Shown in pieces: positions 21,387 through 31,259 of a stretch of 64,000 nt of DNA (the stretch's first letter is position 1; each line of letters starts with the position of its first letter). The notes beneath the pieces are model-generated. The model worked only from the letters and a program-made list of their open reading frames with translations, searched no databases and was not told where the DNA came from. The stretch is from Agrobacterium arsenijevicii (GTDB lineage: Bacteria; Pseudomonadota; Alphaproteobacteria; Rhizobiales; Rhizobiaceae): positions 1-64,000 of the forward strand of contig JWIT01000010.1 in the NCBI GenBank assembly GCA_000949895.1, given 5' to 3'. The translations under genes were made by a program, and so were the position numbers.

Positions 21387-22268
21387 TCAGCGGCTCAAAA
21401 TCCAGTTCAGTACCGTGCGCCAGTCGGTCATGCGCACCGGCGTTCCGTGGCTGCCGGTCTCGAAAAGCGTGAAGCGCACCGGCTCACGCGCCTTCAGCAA
21501 GGAGCGGAAGATCGTCGCTTGGCTGTCGGCGGAATAGACCTTGTCGGCGCTGCCATGCGTGAACCAGACCGGCTTCTTCGCTTTCGCAAAGGCGCTCTTC
21601 GGAAAATCGGGATCGACCGCGCCGCCGAGGATCGCCATGCCTTTGAGATTATCGACAGCAGCCTTGTCGCGGCTGATACCGTAGCAGATGAAACTGCCCA
21701 TGGAGGCGCAGGCCAGCACCACCGGTTTGCCGCCGGATTTGCGGGCCGCATCGGCAATCAGCGCGGCGACATCGGCAACGCCATTTGCATCGAAGGACCG
21801 CAAGCTCGGCACGTAATAGGTTCCACCATTGGCGACAGCGAGGTTTTTCAGCCGGTTGAAATTGCCGCCGAACGTATAGTCGTTCATGCCGAGCCGCCGG
21901 TCGCCACCGCGCCCGTGGATGAAGATCACGGTAAAGGCCTGCCCGGATGACGGCCCGACGCGGCCCATCTCAAGCGCCCTGCCCTCAACCGTCACGGTTT
22001 CCAGCGCCTGCGCGTTCTTTGGCGCCATATCCACATATTGCCGCTTCACCCGGCGCTCCGGCACCTCGTCGCGGCCGTTAATGTCGCGCATCTCCTGATA
22101 ATCGATCACCTCAGATGCGCCGCCATCAGCGGTGGAAAGTACCGTCTGGCTGGAAAAAAGCTCGTCCTTGAACGGCCGCAGCGGCCCGTCCGCCGCCCCG
22201 GCACCGCCCGGCATCGCCGCAACAGTCAGGCAGAAAAGAGTACAAAACGTGAAATGAGCTGTGGACAT
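21387..22268 (-). CDS. Secreted alpha/beta-hydrolase
   Basis: A 293-residue protein with a signal peptide (MSTAHFTFCTLFCLTVAAMPGGAGA). The hydrolase core has VIFIHGRGGDRR (oxyanion side), LACASMGSFICYG with the nucleophile Ser, an Asp in FTHGSADKVYSA and the His in ETGSHGTPVR. This is a complete Ser-Asp-His set. The substrate cannot be deduced. It diverges from parE across a 208-base region and lies 214 bases upstream of tpiA, so it is probably a separate unit. Confidence 0.85.
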   Translation of the reverse strand: MSTAHFTFCTLFCLTVAAMPGGAGAADGPLRPFKDELFSSQTVLSTADGGASEVIDYQEMRDINGRDEVPERRVKRQYVDMAPKNAQALETVTVEGRALEMGRVGPSSGQAFTVIFIHGRGGDRRLGMNDYTFGGNFNRLKNLAVANGGTYYVPSLRSFDANGVADVAALIADAARKSGGKPVVLACASMGSFICYGISRDKAAVDNLKGMAILGGAVDPDFPKSAFAKAKKPVWFTHGSADKVYSADSQATIFRSLLKAREPVRFTLFETGSHGTPVRMTDWRTVLNWILSR

Positions 22269-22476
22269 GACTTGGTTAACCGTTCATTCGTGGCTGCGAG
22301 ACTTGCCATTGCAAGGGCGGCAGCGCAATCCTCCTGTTGCGAAACCCTGACATAGTCGTGACATAGGGTGCGCCGCGTTAGGCCATACGCCTTACACGTT
22401 TGGCGCTATAATCGCCCCTATTGGCATACTGATTCGCTTGGCGAAATTCTGACCACACGATTTTTGAACCTTGGAC

Positions 22477-24597
22477 ATGATGGACGACAGCAACGATCTC
22501 TTCTCCGGTCTTCCGGCAGCACGAAACAGCGAAACGGAAACGAACGATGACGCGGTCAAACCCGTGAAGGCCCCGGTATCCGCAGCCGCAAACGTGAACG
22601 TGCAGCCGAAACCCGCAACCGTTGCGGCCGTCACGACGCCCCCGCCTCCGGCGCCCGTGTCTCCTTCCGGTGACGACTACGGCGCGTCGTCGATCCGCGT
22701 GCTTGAGGGGCTGGAGCCGGTGCGCATGCGGCCCGGCATGTATATTGGCGGTACCGACGAGAAGGCGCTGCATCACCTCTTCGCCGAAGTCATCGACAAC
22801 TCGATGGACGAGGCTGTCGCCGGCCACGCCAATTTCATCGAGGTCCATCTCGATACCGAAGGTTTCCTGACAGTCACGGACAACGGCCGCGGCATTCCCG
22901 TGGAAAACCATCCGCAGGTTCCGGGCAAGTCGACACTCGAAGTCATCATGACCAAGCTGCATGCCGGCGGCAAATTCGACGGCAAGGCCTATGAGACATC
23001 AGGCGGCCTGCACGGCGTCGGTGTTTCCGTGGTCAATGCGCTGTCCGATCTTCTGGAAGTGGAAGTCGCCCGTAACCGCAAGCTTTACCGCCAGCGCTTT
23101 TCGCGCGGCGCGCCGATCGGCGGGCTGGAGGAACTGGGTGACGTGCATAACCGTCGCGGCACCCGCGTGCGTTTCCACCCGGACCCGCAGATCTTCGGTG
23201 ATCACGCCAAGTTCGAACCGGCCCGCATCTTCCGCATGGCCCGCTCCAAGGCCTATCTCTTCGGCGGCGTCGAAATCCGCTGGAGCTGCGATCCCGGCAT
23301 GGTGCCGGCCGGCGGTGAAATTCCCGAAAAGGCCGTGTTCCATTTCCCCGGTGGTCTGAAGGATTATCTGGCGGCCACACTCGGCAAGGAATTCACCGTC
23401 ACCCGCGAGATCTTCTCGGGCCGGACGGAAAAGACCGGCGGCCACGGCGCGCTGGAATGGGCTGTGACCTGGTATGGCGGCGACACGCAGGTCCATTCCT
23501 ATTGCAACACCATTCCAACCCCCGAAGGCGGCACGCATGAGGCCGGTTTCCGCATCGCGCTCACCAAGGGGCTGAAGAACTATGCGGAGTTGACGCAGAA
23601 CAAGCGCGCCAAAGAAATCACCACCGACGACGTGATGATTTCGGCAGCGGGCATGCTCTCGGTCTTCATCCGCGAGCCGGAATTTGTCGGCCAGACCAAG
23701 GACAAGCTCGCGACCGTCGAAGCCCAGCGTATCGTTGAAAACGCGCTGCGCGATCCCTTCGACCATTATCTCGCCGGCAATCCGGGCGAAGCGGACAAGC
23801 TGCTCGACTGGGTGATCGAACGCGCCGAAGAACGCCTGCGTCGCCGCAAGGAAAAGGAAGTCAACCGCAAGACGGCGGTGCGCAAGCTGCGCCTGCCCGG
23901 CAAGCTGGCGGACTGCTCGCAGAACACGGCTGAGAATGCCGAGCTTTTCATTGTCGAGGGTGACTCGGCTGGCGGCTCGGCCAAGCAGGCGCGCAACCGC
24001 GCCAATCAGGCCATTCTGCCGCTACGCGGCAAGATCCTCAACGTCGGTAGCGCCAGCCGTGAAAAACTCTCGGCCAACCAGCAGATCGCCGATCTCATTC
24101 AGGCGCTCGGCTGCGGTACGCGCACGAAATATCGCGAAGAGGATCTGCGTTACGAGCGCATCATCATCATGACCGATGCCGACGTCGACGGCGCCCATAT
24201 TGCCTCGCTGCTCATCACCTTCTTCTATCAGGAAATGCCGGAGCTCATCCGCGGCAACCATCTCTATCTCGCCGTGCCGCCGCTCTACGTCATCCGTCAG
24301 GGTGCCAAAAGCGCCTATGCGCGCGACGACGCCCACCGCGCCGAATTGATGGAAACCATGTTCAAGGGGAAGAAGGTCGAAATCGGCCGCTTCAAAGGCC
24401 TTGGCGAGATGATGGCGGCGCAGCTGAAGGAAACTACCATGGATCCCGAAAAGCGCACCCTGCTGCGCGTCGAGATCGATGATGTGGATTTCGAAGGCAC
24501 CCGCGAGGCGGTGGACAATCTGATGGGAACCAAGGCGGATGCCCGCTTCCGTTTCATTCAGGAACGTGCGGCCTTCGCGGATAATCTGGATATCTGA
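22477..24597 (+). CDS. parE: DNA topoisomerase IV subunit B
   Basis: ATPase subunit of topoisomerase IV, which decatenates daughter chromosomes. The 706-residue protein has a Pro/Ala-rich N-terminal extension of about 70 residues. The GHKL ATPase follows (EVIDNSMDEAVAGHA, TDNGRGIPVENHP, GGLHGVGVSVVNALS), then the transducer, then the TOPRIM domain (LFIVEGDSAGGSAKQARNR, ITDADVDGAHI-type MTDADVDGAHIASLL). The lack of the long GyrB insert and the overall length favour ParE over GyrB. Three in-frame starts (TTG 22471, ATG 22477, ATG 22480) cluster without a clear Shine-Dalgarno. The middle one is used. Confidence 0.93.
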   Translation: MMDDSNDLFSGLPAARNSETETNDDAVKPVKAPVSAAANVNVQPKPATVAAVTTPPPPAPVSPSGDDYGASSIRVLEGLEPVRMRPGMYIGGTDEKALHHLFAEVIDNSMDEAVAGHANFIEVHLDTEGFLTVTDNGRGIPVENHPQVPGKSTLEVIMTKLHAGGKFDGKAYETSGGLHGVGVSVVNALSDLLEVEVARNRKLYRQRFSRGAPIGGLEELGDVHNRRGTRVRFHPDPQIFGDHAKFEPARIFRMARSKAYLFGGVEIRWSCDPGMVPAGGEIPEKAVFHFPGGLKDYLAATLGKEFTVTREIFSGRTEKTGGHGALEWAVTWYGGDTQVHSYCNTIPTPEGGTHEAGFRIALTKGLKNYAELTQNKRAKEITTDDVMISAAGMLSVFIREPEFVGQTKDKLATVEAQRIVENALRDPFDHYLAGNPGEADKLLDWVIERAEERLRRRKEKEVNRKTAVRKLRLPGKLADCSQNTAENAELFIVEGDSAGGSAKQARNRANQAILPLRGKILNVGSASREKLSANQQIADLIQALGCGTRTKYREEDLRYERIIIMTDADVDGAHIASLLITFFYQEMPELIRGNHLYLAVPPLYVIRQGAKSAYARDDAHRAELMETMFKGKKVEIGRFKGLGEMMAAQLKETTMDPEKRTLLRVEIDDVDFEGTREAVDNLMGTKADARFRFIQERAAFADNLDI

Positions 24598-24617
24598 GGG
24601 TCAATCTTTGCCGATTT

Positions 24618-24650
24618 GTCCCGGCCAGTCATAACCGGCCGGGACGTTTT
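24618..24650 (+). terminator. parE terminator
   Basis: A perfect 9-bp stem (24618-24626 with 24637-24645) with a 10-base loop is followed by GTTTT. It lies 20 bases past parE and between the convergent parE and clpP genes. Confidence 0.85.
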
Positions 24651-24653
24651 GAC

Positions 24654-25265
24654 TCACGCCGCAGCCACATGGTCGCGAACGCTCAGAATACGGTCGATCA
24701 AACCCCATTCCAGAGCTTGTTCAGCCGTCATGAAGAAATCCCGATCCATGGCGGCTTCCAGCTTTTCATAGTCGCGCTTGCAGTGCTCGGCATAAAGCCG
24801 CGTCATGCGATGTTTCGTCTGCCGCATTTCCTCGGCATGGATGAGCATGTCCGAAGCCTGCCCCTGAAACCCGCCGAGCGGTTGATGAATATGGATGCTG
24901 GCATTGGGTAGTGCCGCGCGCTCGCCCGGCTCGCCCGCCATCAGCAGGAATGACCCCATCGAGCGGGCCGTTCCCATGCACAGCGTGTGAACCGGCGCGC
25001 GGATGTAGTGCATGGTGTCATACATTGCGAGGCCGCTCGTCACGACGCCACCCGGCGAATTGATATAGAGATGGATCGGTTTCTTCGGATTTTCCGCCTC
25101 GAGAAACAGCATTTGTGCGCAGACCAGCGCCGAAACCGTGTCGTTCACCTCACCGTTGAGAAAGATGATCCTTTCCCGCAGCAGCCGGGAATAGATGTCG
25201 AAAGACCGTTCTCCCCTTGAGGATTGTTCGATTACCATAGGGACGAGTTGCATCGCTTCGCGCAT
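24654..25265 (-). CDS. clpP: ATP-dependent Clp protease proteolytic subunit (paralogue)
   Basis: A 203-residue ClpP with an intact triad: Ser102 ([11 protein letters not shown]), His127 ([12 protein letters not shown]) and Asp176 ([18 protein letters not shown]). The Ser-His-Asp spacings of 25 and 49 match E. coli ClpP. Two motif positions are unusual: the AASMG box reads ARSMG (Arg101), and NSRIMIHQP reads NASIHIHQP. The gene is not beside tig, clpX or lon. This suggests one of the additional ClpP paralogues that rhizobia carry rather than the main ClpP. It probably acts with ClpA or ClpX on a restricted substrate set, or in mixed rings. Confidence 0.9.
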   Translation of the reverse strand: MREAMQLVPMVIEQSSRGERSFDIYSRLLRERIIFLNGEVNDTVSALVCAQMLFLEAENPKKPIHLYINSPGGVVTSGLAMYDTMHYIRAPVHTLCMGTARSMGSFLLMAGEPGERAALPNASIHIHQPLGGFQGQASDMLIHAEEMRQTKHRMTRLYAEHCKRDYEKLEAAMDRDFFMTAEQALEWGLIDRILSVRDHVAAA

Positions 25266-25309
25266 GGGCGAACTCCTGTCGGTTGAAAATGTCGGGAAAA
25301 CGCGCCTGA

Positions 25310-25669
25310 TCAGGCGGCGAGTACGGGTAGCGAACCGTTATTGTTCGCGGCAGCCTTGGTCATTCGGCCGGTATTCAGGGCATCCATATCGTGGATGATC
25401 CTGAGGCTGGTGCCGCCATGCGCGTTCGGTGCGATCCTGAAGGTGACTGTGCTTTCCAGAAATGGCGGAACATCGTCGCGCATCCTGTAACAAACCTCCC
25501 GCCCCGGCGTGACGTTGATCGCCTCGGGTTCGGCCAAAGCCTCCTTCGGCAACCAGTGTTCACGGAACGCCGGAATGCTGATCGCACGCCAGACCTTTTG
25601 CGGCGGCGCATCAAGATCATATTCAAGCTCGATACCGGGTTTTGGTGCTGTGGGCATTTCCCTGTTCAT
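25310..25669 (-). CDS. SRPBCC (AHSA1-like) domain protein
   Basis: A 119-residue protein of the START/AHSA1 type: [31 protein letters not shown] is the classic N-terminal strand-helix of SRPBCC proteins. It is shorter than the usual 140-150 residues and ends in an Ala/Asn-rich tail. The start at 25669 overlaps the stop of the upstream ArsR gene by four bases (ATGA), which indicates translational coupling. ArsR-SRPBCC pairs are common in proteobacteria. The ligand is unknown. Confidence 0.85.
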   Translation of the reverse strand: MNREMPTAPKPGIELEYDLDAPPQKVWRAISIPAFREHWLPKEALAEPEAINVTPGREVCYRMRDDVPPFLESTVTFRIAPNAHGGTSLRIIHDMDALNTGRMTKAAANNNGSLPVLAA

Positions 25670-25980
25670 TGATCCATATCCTTCAGCAAGAGCTTGAGTG
25701 CTTCTACGCGTTGCGGCCAGTAGGCGCGGTATTTGCCAAGCCACGCCGCAATACGTGTCAGTCCGTCTGGATCGACCTCGTAATTGACGAAACGACCCTG
25801 CCGCCTTTCAACCACCAGCCCGGCCCCCCGCAGCACCGAAAGGTGTTGCGACATGGCCGGCTGGCTGATGTCGATACCTTGGCGCAAGGAGGAGGCGTTC
25901 ATGGCGCCATCCGCCAGCTTTTCGAAAATGGCGCGACGTGTCGGATCGGCGAGCGCCCGGAAAATATCATTCTCTGTCAT
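25666..25980 (-). CDS. ArsR family transcriptional regulator
   Basis: A 104-residue winged-helix regulator. MTENDIFRALADPTRRAIFEKLADGAMNASSLRQGIDISQPAMSQHLSVLRGAGLV is the typical ArsR helix-turn-helix. It lacks the CxC metal site of ArsR/SmtB, so it likely belongs to the metal-independent, SRPBCC-linked group. The ATG at 25980 is used. An inverted repeat at 25989-26004 lies directly upstream and suggests autoregulation of this two-gene unit. Confidence 0.92.
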   Translation of the reverse strand: MTENDIFRALADPTRRAIFEKLADGAMNASSLRQGIDISQPAMSQHLSVLRGAGLVVERRQGRFVNYEVDPDGLTRIAAWLGKYRAYWPQRVEALKLLLKDMDQ

Positions 25981-25988
25981 GACAACAC

Positions 25989-26004
25989 ATAAGCACACAC
26001 TTAT
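25989..26004 (-). promoter_or_regulatory. Candidate ArsR operator
   Basis: A perfect inverted repeat, ATAAG-N6-CTTAT, ends 8 bases upstream of the arsR ATG. Position and symmetry fit an autoregulatory operator for a dimeric winged-helix protein. It is untested and assigned by position only. Confidence 0.5.
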
Positions 26005-26259
26005 ACGATTCGCAAGCCTCCTGTTTTCGTTCGGCAAGCCGGCTTCAGCCCGGCCCACCTCGAATAATACTTGTCCTACTAAGTATTACCGCCAGAATTA
26101 CAGCCAGCCTTATCGATTCCTAAACGTTCAACCGGTAACTCATATACCTGCGCGAAATGGTCTCGCTGTCTCTCGCCGGCCGATCCGGCATGTCCTTCCA
26201 TCCCCCTATGAAGCAATTGCTAGCGCCGTGCTCCGATGCCGGTGTTTTGGAGAATGAGG

Positions 26260-28539
26260 ATGTTTTTGAAAACCGCTACCGCCCGCAACATGTTCGCCAT
26301 CGTTTTCGCCGGTGTCTTGACGACCGTGGCGACTGCCGGTGTGCTTTTATGGCTTTCCTATCGGGCGGTGGAAGAACGCTCGATCTCCGAGATGCACAAC
26401 GCCGCCAATACCAGCGCCGCCAATGTCGAGACCTTCTTCGCGCACGCAACGACGCTTGGCGCGAACATGCGCTCGGCGCTTCATACCGAGAAGGAAACCG
26501 GCAATCCGAACCGCGCGGCCATCGACCGCCTGTTCAAACGGCTTCTCGACGACAGCCCCTTCGCCGTGGGCATCAGCACCGGCTGGGAACCCAACGCCTT
26601 CGACGGCAAGGACAAGGAATTCGCCAACACACCGGGCAACGATGTGACCGGCCGTTTTGTACCCTATTACGCCCGCAAGGACGGAAAGGCGGTAGAGGAG
26701 CCGCTTGTCGACTACGAGACGCCCGGAGCGGGCGACTACTATCTCGTGCCGCGCCGAACCGGCAAGGATCTGATGACCGAACCTTACGTCTATCCCATCA
26801 ACGGCAAGGACGTCTTCATGACGTCGTTCATGGCGCCGCTGATGTTTAACGGTAAATTCGGTGGCGTGATCGGTGTCGACATCGCGCTCGATTCGCTTTC
26901 GTCCGACCTCGCCAAGCTGAAACCGCTCGGAGAGGGATATATCGCACTTCTCAGCAAGGACGGCAGTATCGTCAGCCATCCCGATGCCGGGACACATGGC
27001 AAAGCCCTGAAGGATTCCGGTCTGGATGCGACCGCATGGCAGGCCATGATCGACAATCCGGGTGTTGCCCGCGAACTGACGGATGCCGCCGGCGTCCGCC
27101 ACATGGTGCTGGCCGTGCCCGCCCATGTCCTGCCGGATACGACCTGGTTCACCATCGTCTCGGTGCCGAAATCGATACTTTTCGCGCATCTTTCGACGCT
27201 TGCCCTCACTTCCATCGCCGTCATCGCCATCGCCACCGGGCTTATGGTCGCGATAGGCTGGCTGCTTGCCGCCCGCTTCGGCAAGCGTCTCAACAGGGTC
27301 ATATCCGCAACCAGCCAGATCGCGGAGGGACAGACGAACGTGGATTTGTCCGAAGCCCGTCACCGCGACGAAATCGGCGAAATGACCCGCTCGCTTGCCG
27401 TATTGCGCGATGCGACGATCGCCAAGGTGCGCCTTGAAGACGAGGCCGAGCGCAACCGGGCGCTTACCGATGAGGAACGGGCAGAACACGCCGCGGAGGC
27501 CGCCGAACGCGACCAGCAAACGCGCAATGCGGTGGAGGCGCTGGCCGAGGGCCTGCAGAAGCTCGCCGAGGGCGACATGACCCACCGCATCGAAAAGACC
27601 TTCGCAGGATCGCTAGATCAGGTTCGCCATGACTTCAACGCCTCGCTTGAAAAGTTGCAGTCGGCACTTCGCGCCGTCAACAGAAACGCCGAGGCCATCC
27701 GGTCCGGCTCCGAAGAAATCCGCACGGCGTCCGACGATCTCGCCAAACGCACCGAGCAGCAGGCCGCCTCCGTGGAAGAAACGGCGGCTGCGCTGGAGGA
27801 GATAACCACGTCTCTCAAGGACGCGACATCGCGTGCCGACGAGGCAGGCCAGCTTGTCGAGCGCACCCGCATCGGGGCGGCAAAATCCGGCGAGGTCGTG
27901 CGCCGCGCTGTCCAGGCGATGAGCGGCATTGAAAGCTCGTCGCGCGAGATTTCCAACATTATCGGCGTCATCGACGAGATTGCTTTCCAGACCAATCTGC
28001 TCGCACTGAATGCGGGCGTGGAAGCAGCGCGGGCGGGCGAAGCGGGCAAGGGTTTTGCCGTTGTCGCCCAGGAGGTGCGCGAGCTTGCGCAACGCTCCGC
28101 CAATGCCGCCAAGGAAATCAAGGCGCTCATCACCAAATCCGGCGAGCAGGTCCACATGGGCGTCACCCTTGTCGGAGAAACCGGCGCAGCGTTGGCGGAG
28201 ATCGTCGATCAGGTGCAAGAGATCGACCGCAACGTGACGGCGATCGTCCGCTCATCGCGTGAGCAGACGACCGGGTTGAACGAGATCAGCTCGGCCGTGA
28301 ACTCCATTGACCGGGGCACGCAGCAGAATGCTGCCATGGTTGAAGAACAGACGGCGGCCAGCCACGCGCTTGCAAACGAGGTCGCGGCACTGAACCGGCT
28401 GATCGCGCAGTTCCGGTTGAGCGAGGGTGAGGCTACTCAGGTTCGGCCTGTCCACGCTGAAGAGGAAAACCAGCGCCCTGCCCTCTCAAACGCCCACGCC
28501 CTGAGCAACAGGCTGGGCAGGGCTTTCGCCGCGAAATAG
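26260..28539 (+). CDS. Methyl-accepting chemotaxis protein with periplasmic dCache domain
   Basis: A 759-residue chemoreceptor. The first membrane helix ([21 protein letters not shown]) is followed by a large double-Cache periplasmic domain of about 280 residues ([31 protein letters not shown]). The second helix is at about 313-340, then HAMP and the long cytoplasmic coiled coil. The hairpin tip [37 protein letters not shown] lies near residue 575. There is no NWETF-type C-terminal CheR tether. The ATG at 26260 is chosen because GGAG sits 7-10 bases upstream; ATGs at 26236 and 26254 are too far from or too close to it. It is not in a che operon. Confidence 0.93.
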   Translation: MFLKTATARNMFAIVFAGVLTTVATAGVLLWLSYRAVEERSISEMHNAANTSAANVETFFAHATTLGANMRSALHTEKETGNPNRAAIDRLFKRLLDDSPFAVGISTGWEPNAFDGKDKEFANTPGNDVTGRFVPYYARKDGKAVEEPLVDYETPGAGDYYLVPRRTGKDLMTEPYVYPINGKDVFMTSFMAPLMFNGKFGGVIGVDIALDSLSSDLAKLKPLGEGYIALLSKDGSIVSHPDAGTHGKALKDSGLDATAWQAMIDNPGVARELTDAAGVRHMVLAVPAHVLPDTTWFTIVSVPKSILFAHLSTLALTSIAVIAIATGLMVAIGWLLAARFGKRLNRVISATSQIAEGQTNVDLSEARHRDEIGEMTRSLAVLRDATIAKVRLEDEAERNRALTDEERAEHAAEAAERDQQTRNAVEALAEGLQKLAEGDMTHRIEKTFAGSLDQVRHDFNASLEKLQSALRAVNRNAEAIRSGSEEIRTASDDLAKRTEQQAASVEETAAALEEITTSLKDATSRADEAGQLVERTRIGAAKSGEVVRRAVQAMSGIESSSREISNIIGVIDEIAFQTNLLALNAGVEAARAGEAGKGFAVVAQEVRELAQRSANAAKEIKALITKSGEQVHMGVTLVGETGAALAEIVDQVQEIDRNVTAIVRSSREQTTGLNEISSAVNSIDRGTQQNAAMVEEQTAASHALANEVAALNRLIAQFRLSEGEATQVRPVHAEEENQRPALSNAHALSNRLGRAFAAK

Positions 28540-28674
28540 ACTGTGAGGCTGCCAGAGACCGACAGGCGTTGCTGGCGGCCTCCTCTGGCATTCTGCATCC
28601 GTGTGTGAACGCTTTATGCCCTCGCGCGTTTTCACCCGGCCTGATAATCTTCGGGCCGGGAGTGATCAAAACAA

Positions 28675-30231
28675 GTGACTGCATTTACGGTCTTTATCGT
28701 CATGGTGCTGCTGGTCGTCGGACCGGGCCTGTTTGTTGTCATCAGCAAGCAGCGGGAAAAGGCCATTCCCAAACGTCCCTCAACCGCTCTGCCCGTTGCC
28801 GAGGATGCCACCAGGCTCGATCGGCACTGGCAGTCGATCAGGAACGGCTGGAACGAGAAGAACGCGCTCTGCCTGCTGCATTCCAATCTTGATGCCTTTG
28901 CGGTGCGCGTGGCGGCGGCGCGGGCGGCGGGGCGCAGCCTCGATCTGATGTATTACATGTGGAATGCCGATCTGACCGGGCGACTGATGATGCGCGAAGT
29001 CATTGCCGCCGCAGACCGCGGCGTGCGCGTGCGGTTGCTGCTGGACGATCTCGGCGTCTCCATCTCCGACCGCATCTTCCACGCCATCGACAGCCATCCC
29101 AATATCGAGCTGCGGCTGTTCAACCCCACGCGGGCGCGGGAAAACATCCTGTACCGAAGCCTGGAACTGATCCTCCGGTTCCGCAGCGTCAACCGGCGTA
29201 TGCACAACAAGGCGTGGATCGCCGACGGACGCGCCGTGATCGTCGGCGGCCGCAATATTGGCGATGCCTATTTCGATGCCGCCGAGCGGGCGAATTTCCA
29301 CGATTTCGACATTCTCGGTTTCGGCAGGATCGTTGCCGATGCCACCGAAATCTTCGACGACTACTGGAACAGCGCCGTTTCCGTGCCGGTGCGCTCGCTT
29401 CTGGCAAGACGACCGAGCAAGCTCGCCAGATTGCGGCGCGAGCTTGACGCCCTGCCGCAAAGCGAGGCCGCCAAACCCTATCTGGAACGCGTCGAAAGCC
29501 AGTACGGCAGCGGTCATTTCCTGATGTCGGATCGCCTGCACTGGGTCGATGAGGCGGACGTGCTGGCAGACCCGCCCGAGAAGGCGGCAGGCAAACGCCG
29601 CAACGGCCACAATTTCCTGATGGAGAGCCTGCTGCCGTTGCTGCAGGCGGCAAGCGACAGCCTGCACATCACCTCCCCCTATTTCATTCCCGGCAAACAG
29701 GGCTTGGGCATTTTCTTAAATCTTGCCGAGGGCGGCGTGTCGGTCGCCATCCTCACCAATTCGCTGGCTGCGACTGATGTGGCCGCCGTTCACGCCGGCT
29801 ATGCCCGCTATCGGAAACCGCTTCTGCTGGGCGGGGTGCGCCTGCATGAACTACGCGCGCAGGCGGACCAGCCAAGCTTCACTCTGCGCGGCTCGGGACA
29901 GGCGAGCCTGCATACCAAGGCCTTCACCCGCGATGGCAAGACCGGTTATATCGGCTCGCTCAATTTCGATCCGCGCTCCGCCTCGCTCAACACGGAAATG
30001 GGCGTCGTTTTCACCTCAGCACCGCTGGTTGCGCGCATGGACGAGATATTCAGCGAACAGATCCGCCGCTCGATGAGCTTCGAACTGGATATCGACAACG
30101 GTAACCGCCTCCTCTGGATGACGGAGGAACAGGGACAGCCCAAAACATACCGGCGCGAACCCGACGCTGCCATCAGCCGCCGGATCGTCGCGGGCATCAT
30201 GCGTTTCCTGCCGCTTGAATCGCAGCTCTGA
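28675..30231 (+). CDS. Phospholipase D / cardiolipin synthase-like protein
   Basis: A 518-residue protein with one N-terminal membrane helix (VFIVMVLLVVGPGLFVVIS) and two PLD domains. Both HKD motifs are complete: MHNKAWIADGRAVIVGGRNIGD near residue 177 and LHTKAFTRDGKTGYIGSLNFDPRS near residue 412. The arrangement resembles ClsC/YmdC-type cardiolipin synthases or other membrane-bound PLD enzymes. The GTG start has GGGAG about 12 bases upstream. It is separated by 135 bases from the chemoreceptor gene and is convergent with the response-regulator gene. Confidence 0.88.
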   Translation: MTAFTVFIVMVLLVVGPGLFVVISKQREKAIPKRPSTALPVAEDATRLDRHWQSIRNGWNEKNALCLLHSNLDAFAVRVAAARAAGRSLDLMYYMWNADLTGRLMMREVIAAADRGVRVRLLLDDLGVSISDRIFHAIDSHPNIELRLFNPTRARENILYRSLELILRFRSVNRRMHNKAWIADGRAVIVGGRNIGDAYFDAAERANFHDFDILGFGRIVADATEIFDDYWNSAVSVPVRSLLARRPSKLARLRRELDALPQSEAAKPYLERVESQYGSGHFLMSDRLHWVDEADVLADPPEKAAGKRRNGHNFLMESLLPLLQAASDSLHITSPYFIPGKQGLGIFLNLAEGGVSVAILTNSLAATDVAAVHAGYARYRKPLLLGGVRLHELRAQADQPSFTLRGSGQASLHTKAFTRDGKTGYIGSLNFDPRSASLNTEMGVVFTSAPLVARMDEIFSEQIRRSMSFELDIDNGNRLLWMTEEQGQPKTYRREPDAAISRRIVAGIMRFLPLESQL

Positions 30232-30262
30232 CCTATCGCAGTTTTGACGAAGAGAAGTCGGC

Positions 30263-31096
30263 TCAGGCCGCCGGTCTCACCCCGGCCTTGGCCAATTGTA
30301 TCTGCACCAGCGTATCGAGGTTCTGGTTGACGCGGCAGTAGAACTCCTCGTCGATGAAGGGCCGCAGCATGAAATCGTTGCCGCCCGCCTTCAGGAACCG
30401 CGCCGACAGCAGCCGGTTGGTGGAAGAGGAAACGCCGATGATGCGCAGCTCGTGCGACCCGCGCACGGTGCGGATGCGCCGTGTCAGTTCGAAGCCGTCA
30501 ATATCGGGCATGTTGTAGTCGGTGACCACCAGCCCGATATCGGGATTGGCCTTCAGGATTTCGAGCGCTTTTGCACCGCTATCGGCAAGGCTGACGCGGA
30601 AATTATAACGCTTGAGGCGGCTGGAAAGCAGCGCCCGCGCCGTCGGGCTGTCATCAACGATCAGCACATGATGGCGGTGGTTGGTAAGGAACCGGCAGAT
30701 GGATTCCGTCAGCATGTCCACGGCGAAGATATTGTCTTTCAGAATGTAGTCGACCACATTCTTGGCGATCAGCGTTTCGCGGGTCGCCTCGTGAAAGGTG
30801 CTGGTGAAAACGATGGTCGGAATCGAAAGATCGATCAGATATTCCAACGCCTCACCATTTTCCGCCCCCGGAAGGTTGATGTTGGAAATCGCAAGCGTCA
30901 CGGGTTCGGCGGAGTGTTCGTAACACGCCTGCAACTCCTCGAAGTTGCGGCACACCTCCACGGAAACGCCCAGCAGCTCCTTCAGGCGCAGGCTCACCAT
31001 CTGGGTGAACACATTGGTGTCTTCCGCCAGCAAAATGCGGCAATTGGTAAAAGGCACGCCCGAATATTGCATGCCCGTAATGCCTAGAAAATTCAT
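30263..31096 (-). CDS. Two-receiver response regulator, no output domain
   Basis: A 277-residue protein made of two CheY-like receivers in tandem. The first (about 20-135) has acidic residues in LLAEDTN and a Lys in DYILKDN. The phosphoacceptor position reads ISNINLPG, so Asn72 replaces Asp. The second (about 143-265) has VLIVDDS and the acceptor Asp193 in TDYNMPD, but the conserved Lys is Arg245 in DFMLRPF. Nothing resembling an output domain follows, so signalling must be by protein-protein contact. No histidine kinase gene is nearby; the chemoreceptor and PLD genes are the neighbours. Confidence 0.88.
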   Translation of the reverse strand: MNFLGITGMQYSGVPFTNCRILLAEDTNVFTQMVSLRLKELLGVSVEVCRNFEELQACYEHSAEPVTLAISNINLPGAENGEALEYLIDLSIPTIVFTSTFHEATRETLIAKNVVDYILKDNIFAVDMLTESICRFLTNHRHHVLIVDDSPTARALLSSRLKRYNFRVSLADSGAKALEILKANPDIGLVVTDYNMPDIDGFELTRRIRTVRGSHELRIIGVSSSTNRLLSARFLKAGGNDFMLRPFIDEEFYCRVNQNLDTLVQIQLAKAGVRPAA

Positions 31097-31204
31097 TTTG
31101 TCCCCAGTCCCCCGTCGTCCTTCAGGGGAAATTAGCAGGCGTATTTTTCAAATTAATTAATAACACTTTTGCCGGAAAACAGTTGGCGCACATGCTTACC
31201 CAAA

Positions 31205-31240
31205 AGAAAACACGGCCCCCCAAAGAGGGCCGTGTTTTAA
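31205..31240. terminator. Bidirectional terminator
   Basis: A perfect 12-bp stem (31207-31218 with 31227-31238) with an 8-base loop has A/T-rich outer arms, giving T-runs in both directions. It sits 22 bases past the stop of the minus-strand flavoenzyme gene. Confidence 0.85.
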
Positions 31241-31259
31241 ATGCAGACAGGAAAATGTC

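Noticed and set aside
28545..28582. Inverted repeat after the chemoreceptor gene as terminator
   Set aside because: 10-position stem with one mismatch but an 18-base loop and no T-run; support too weak.
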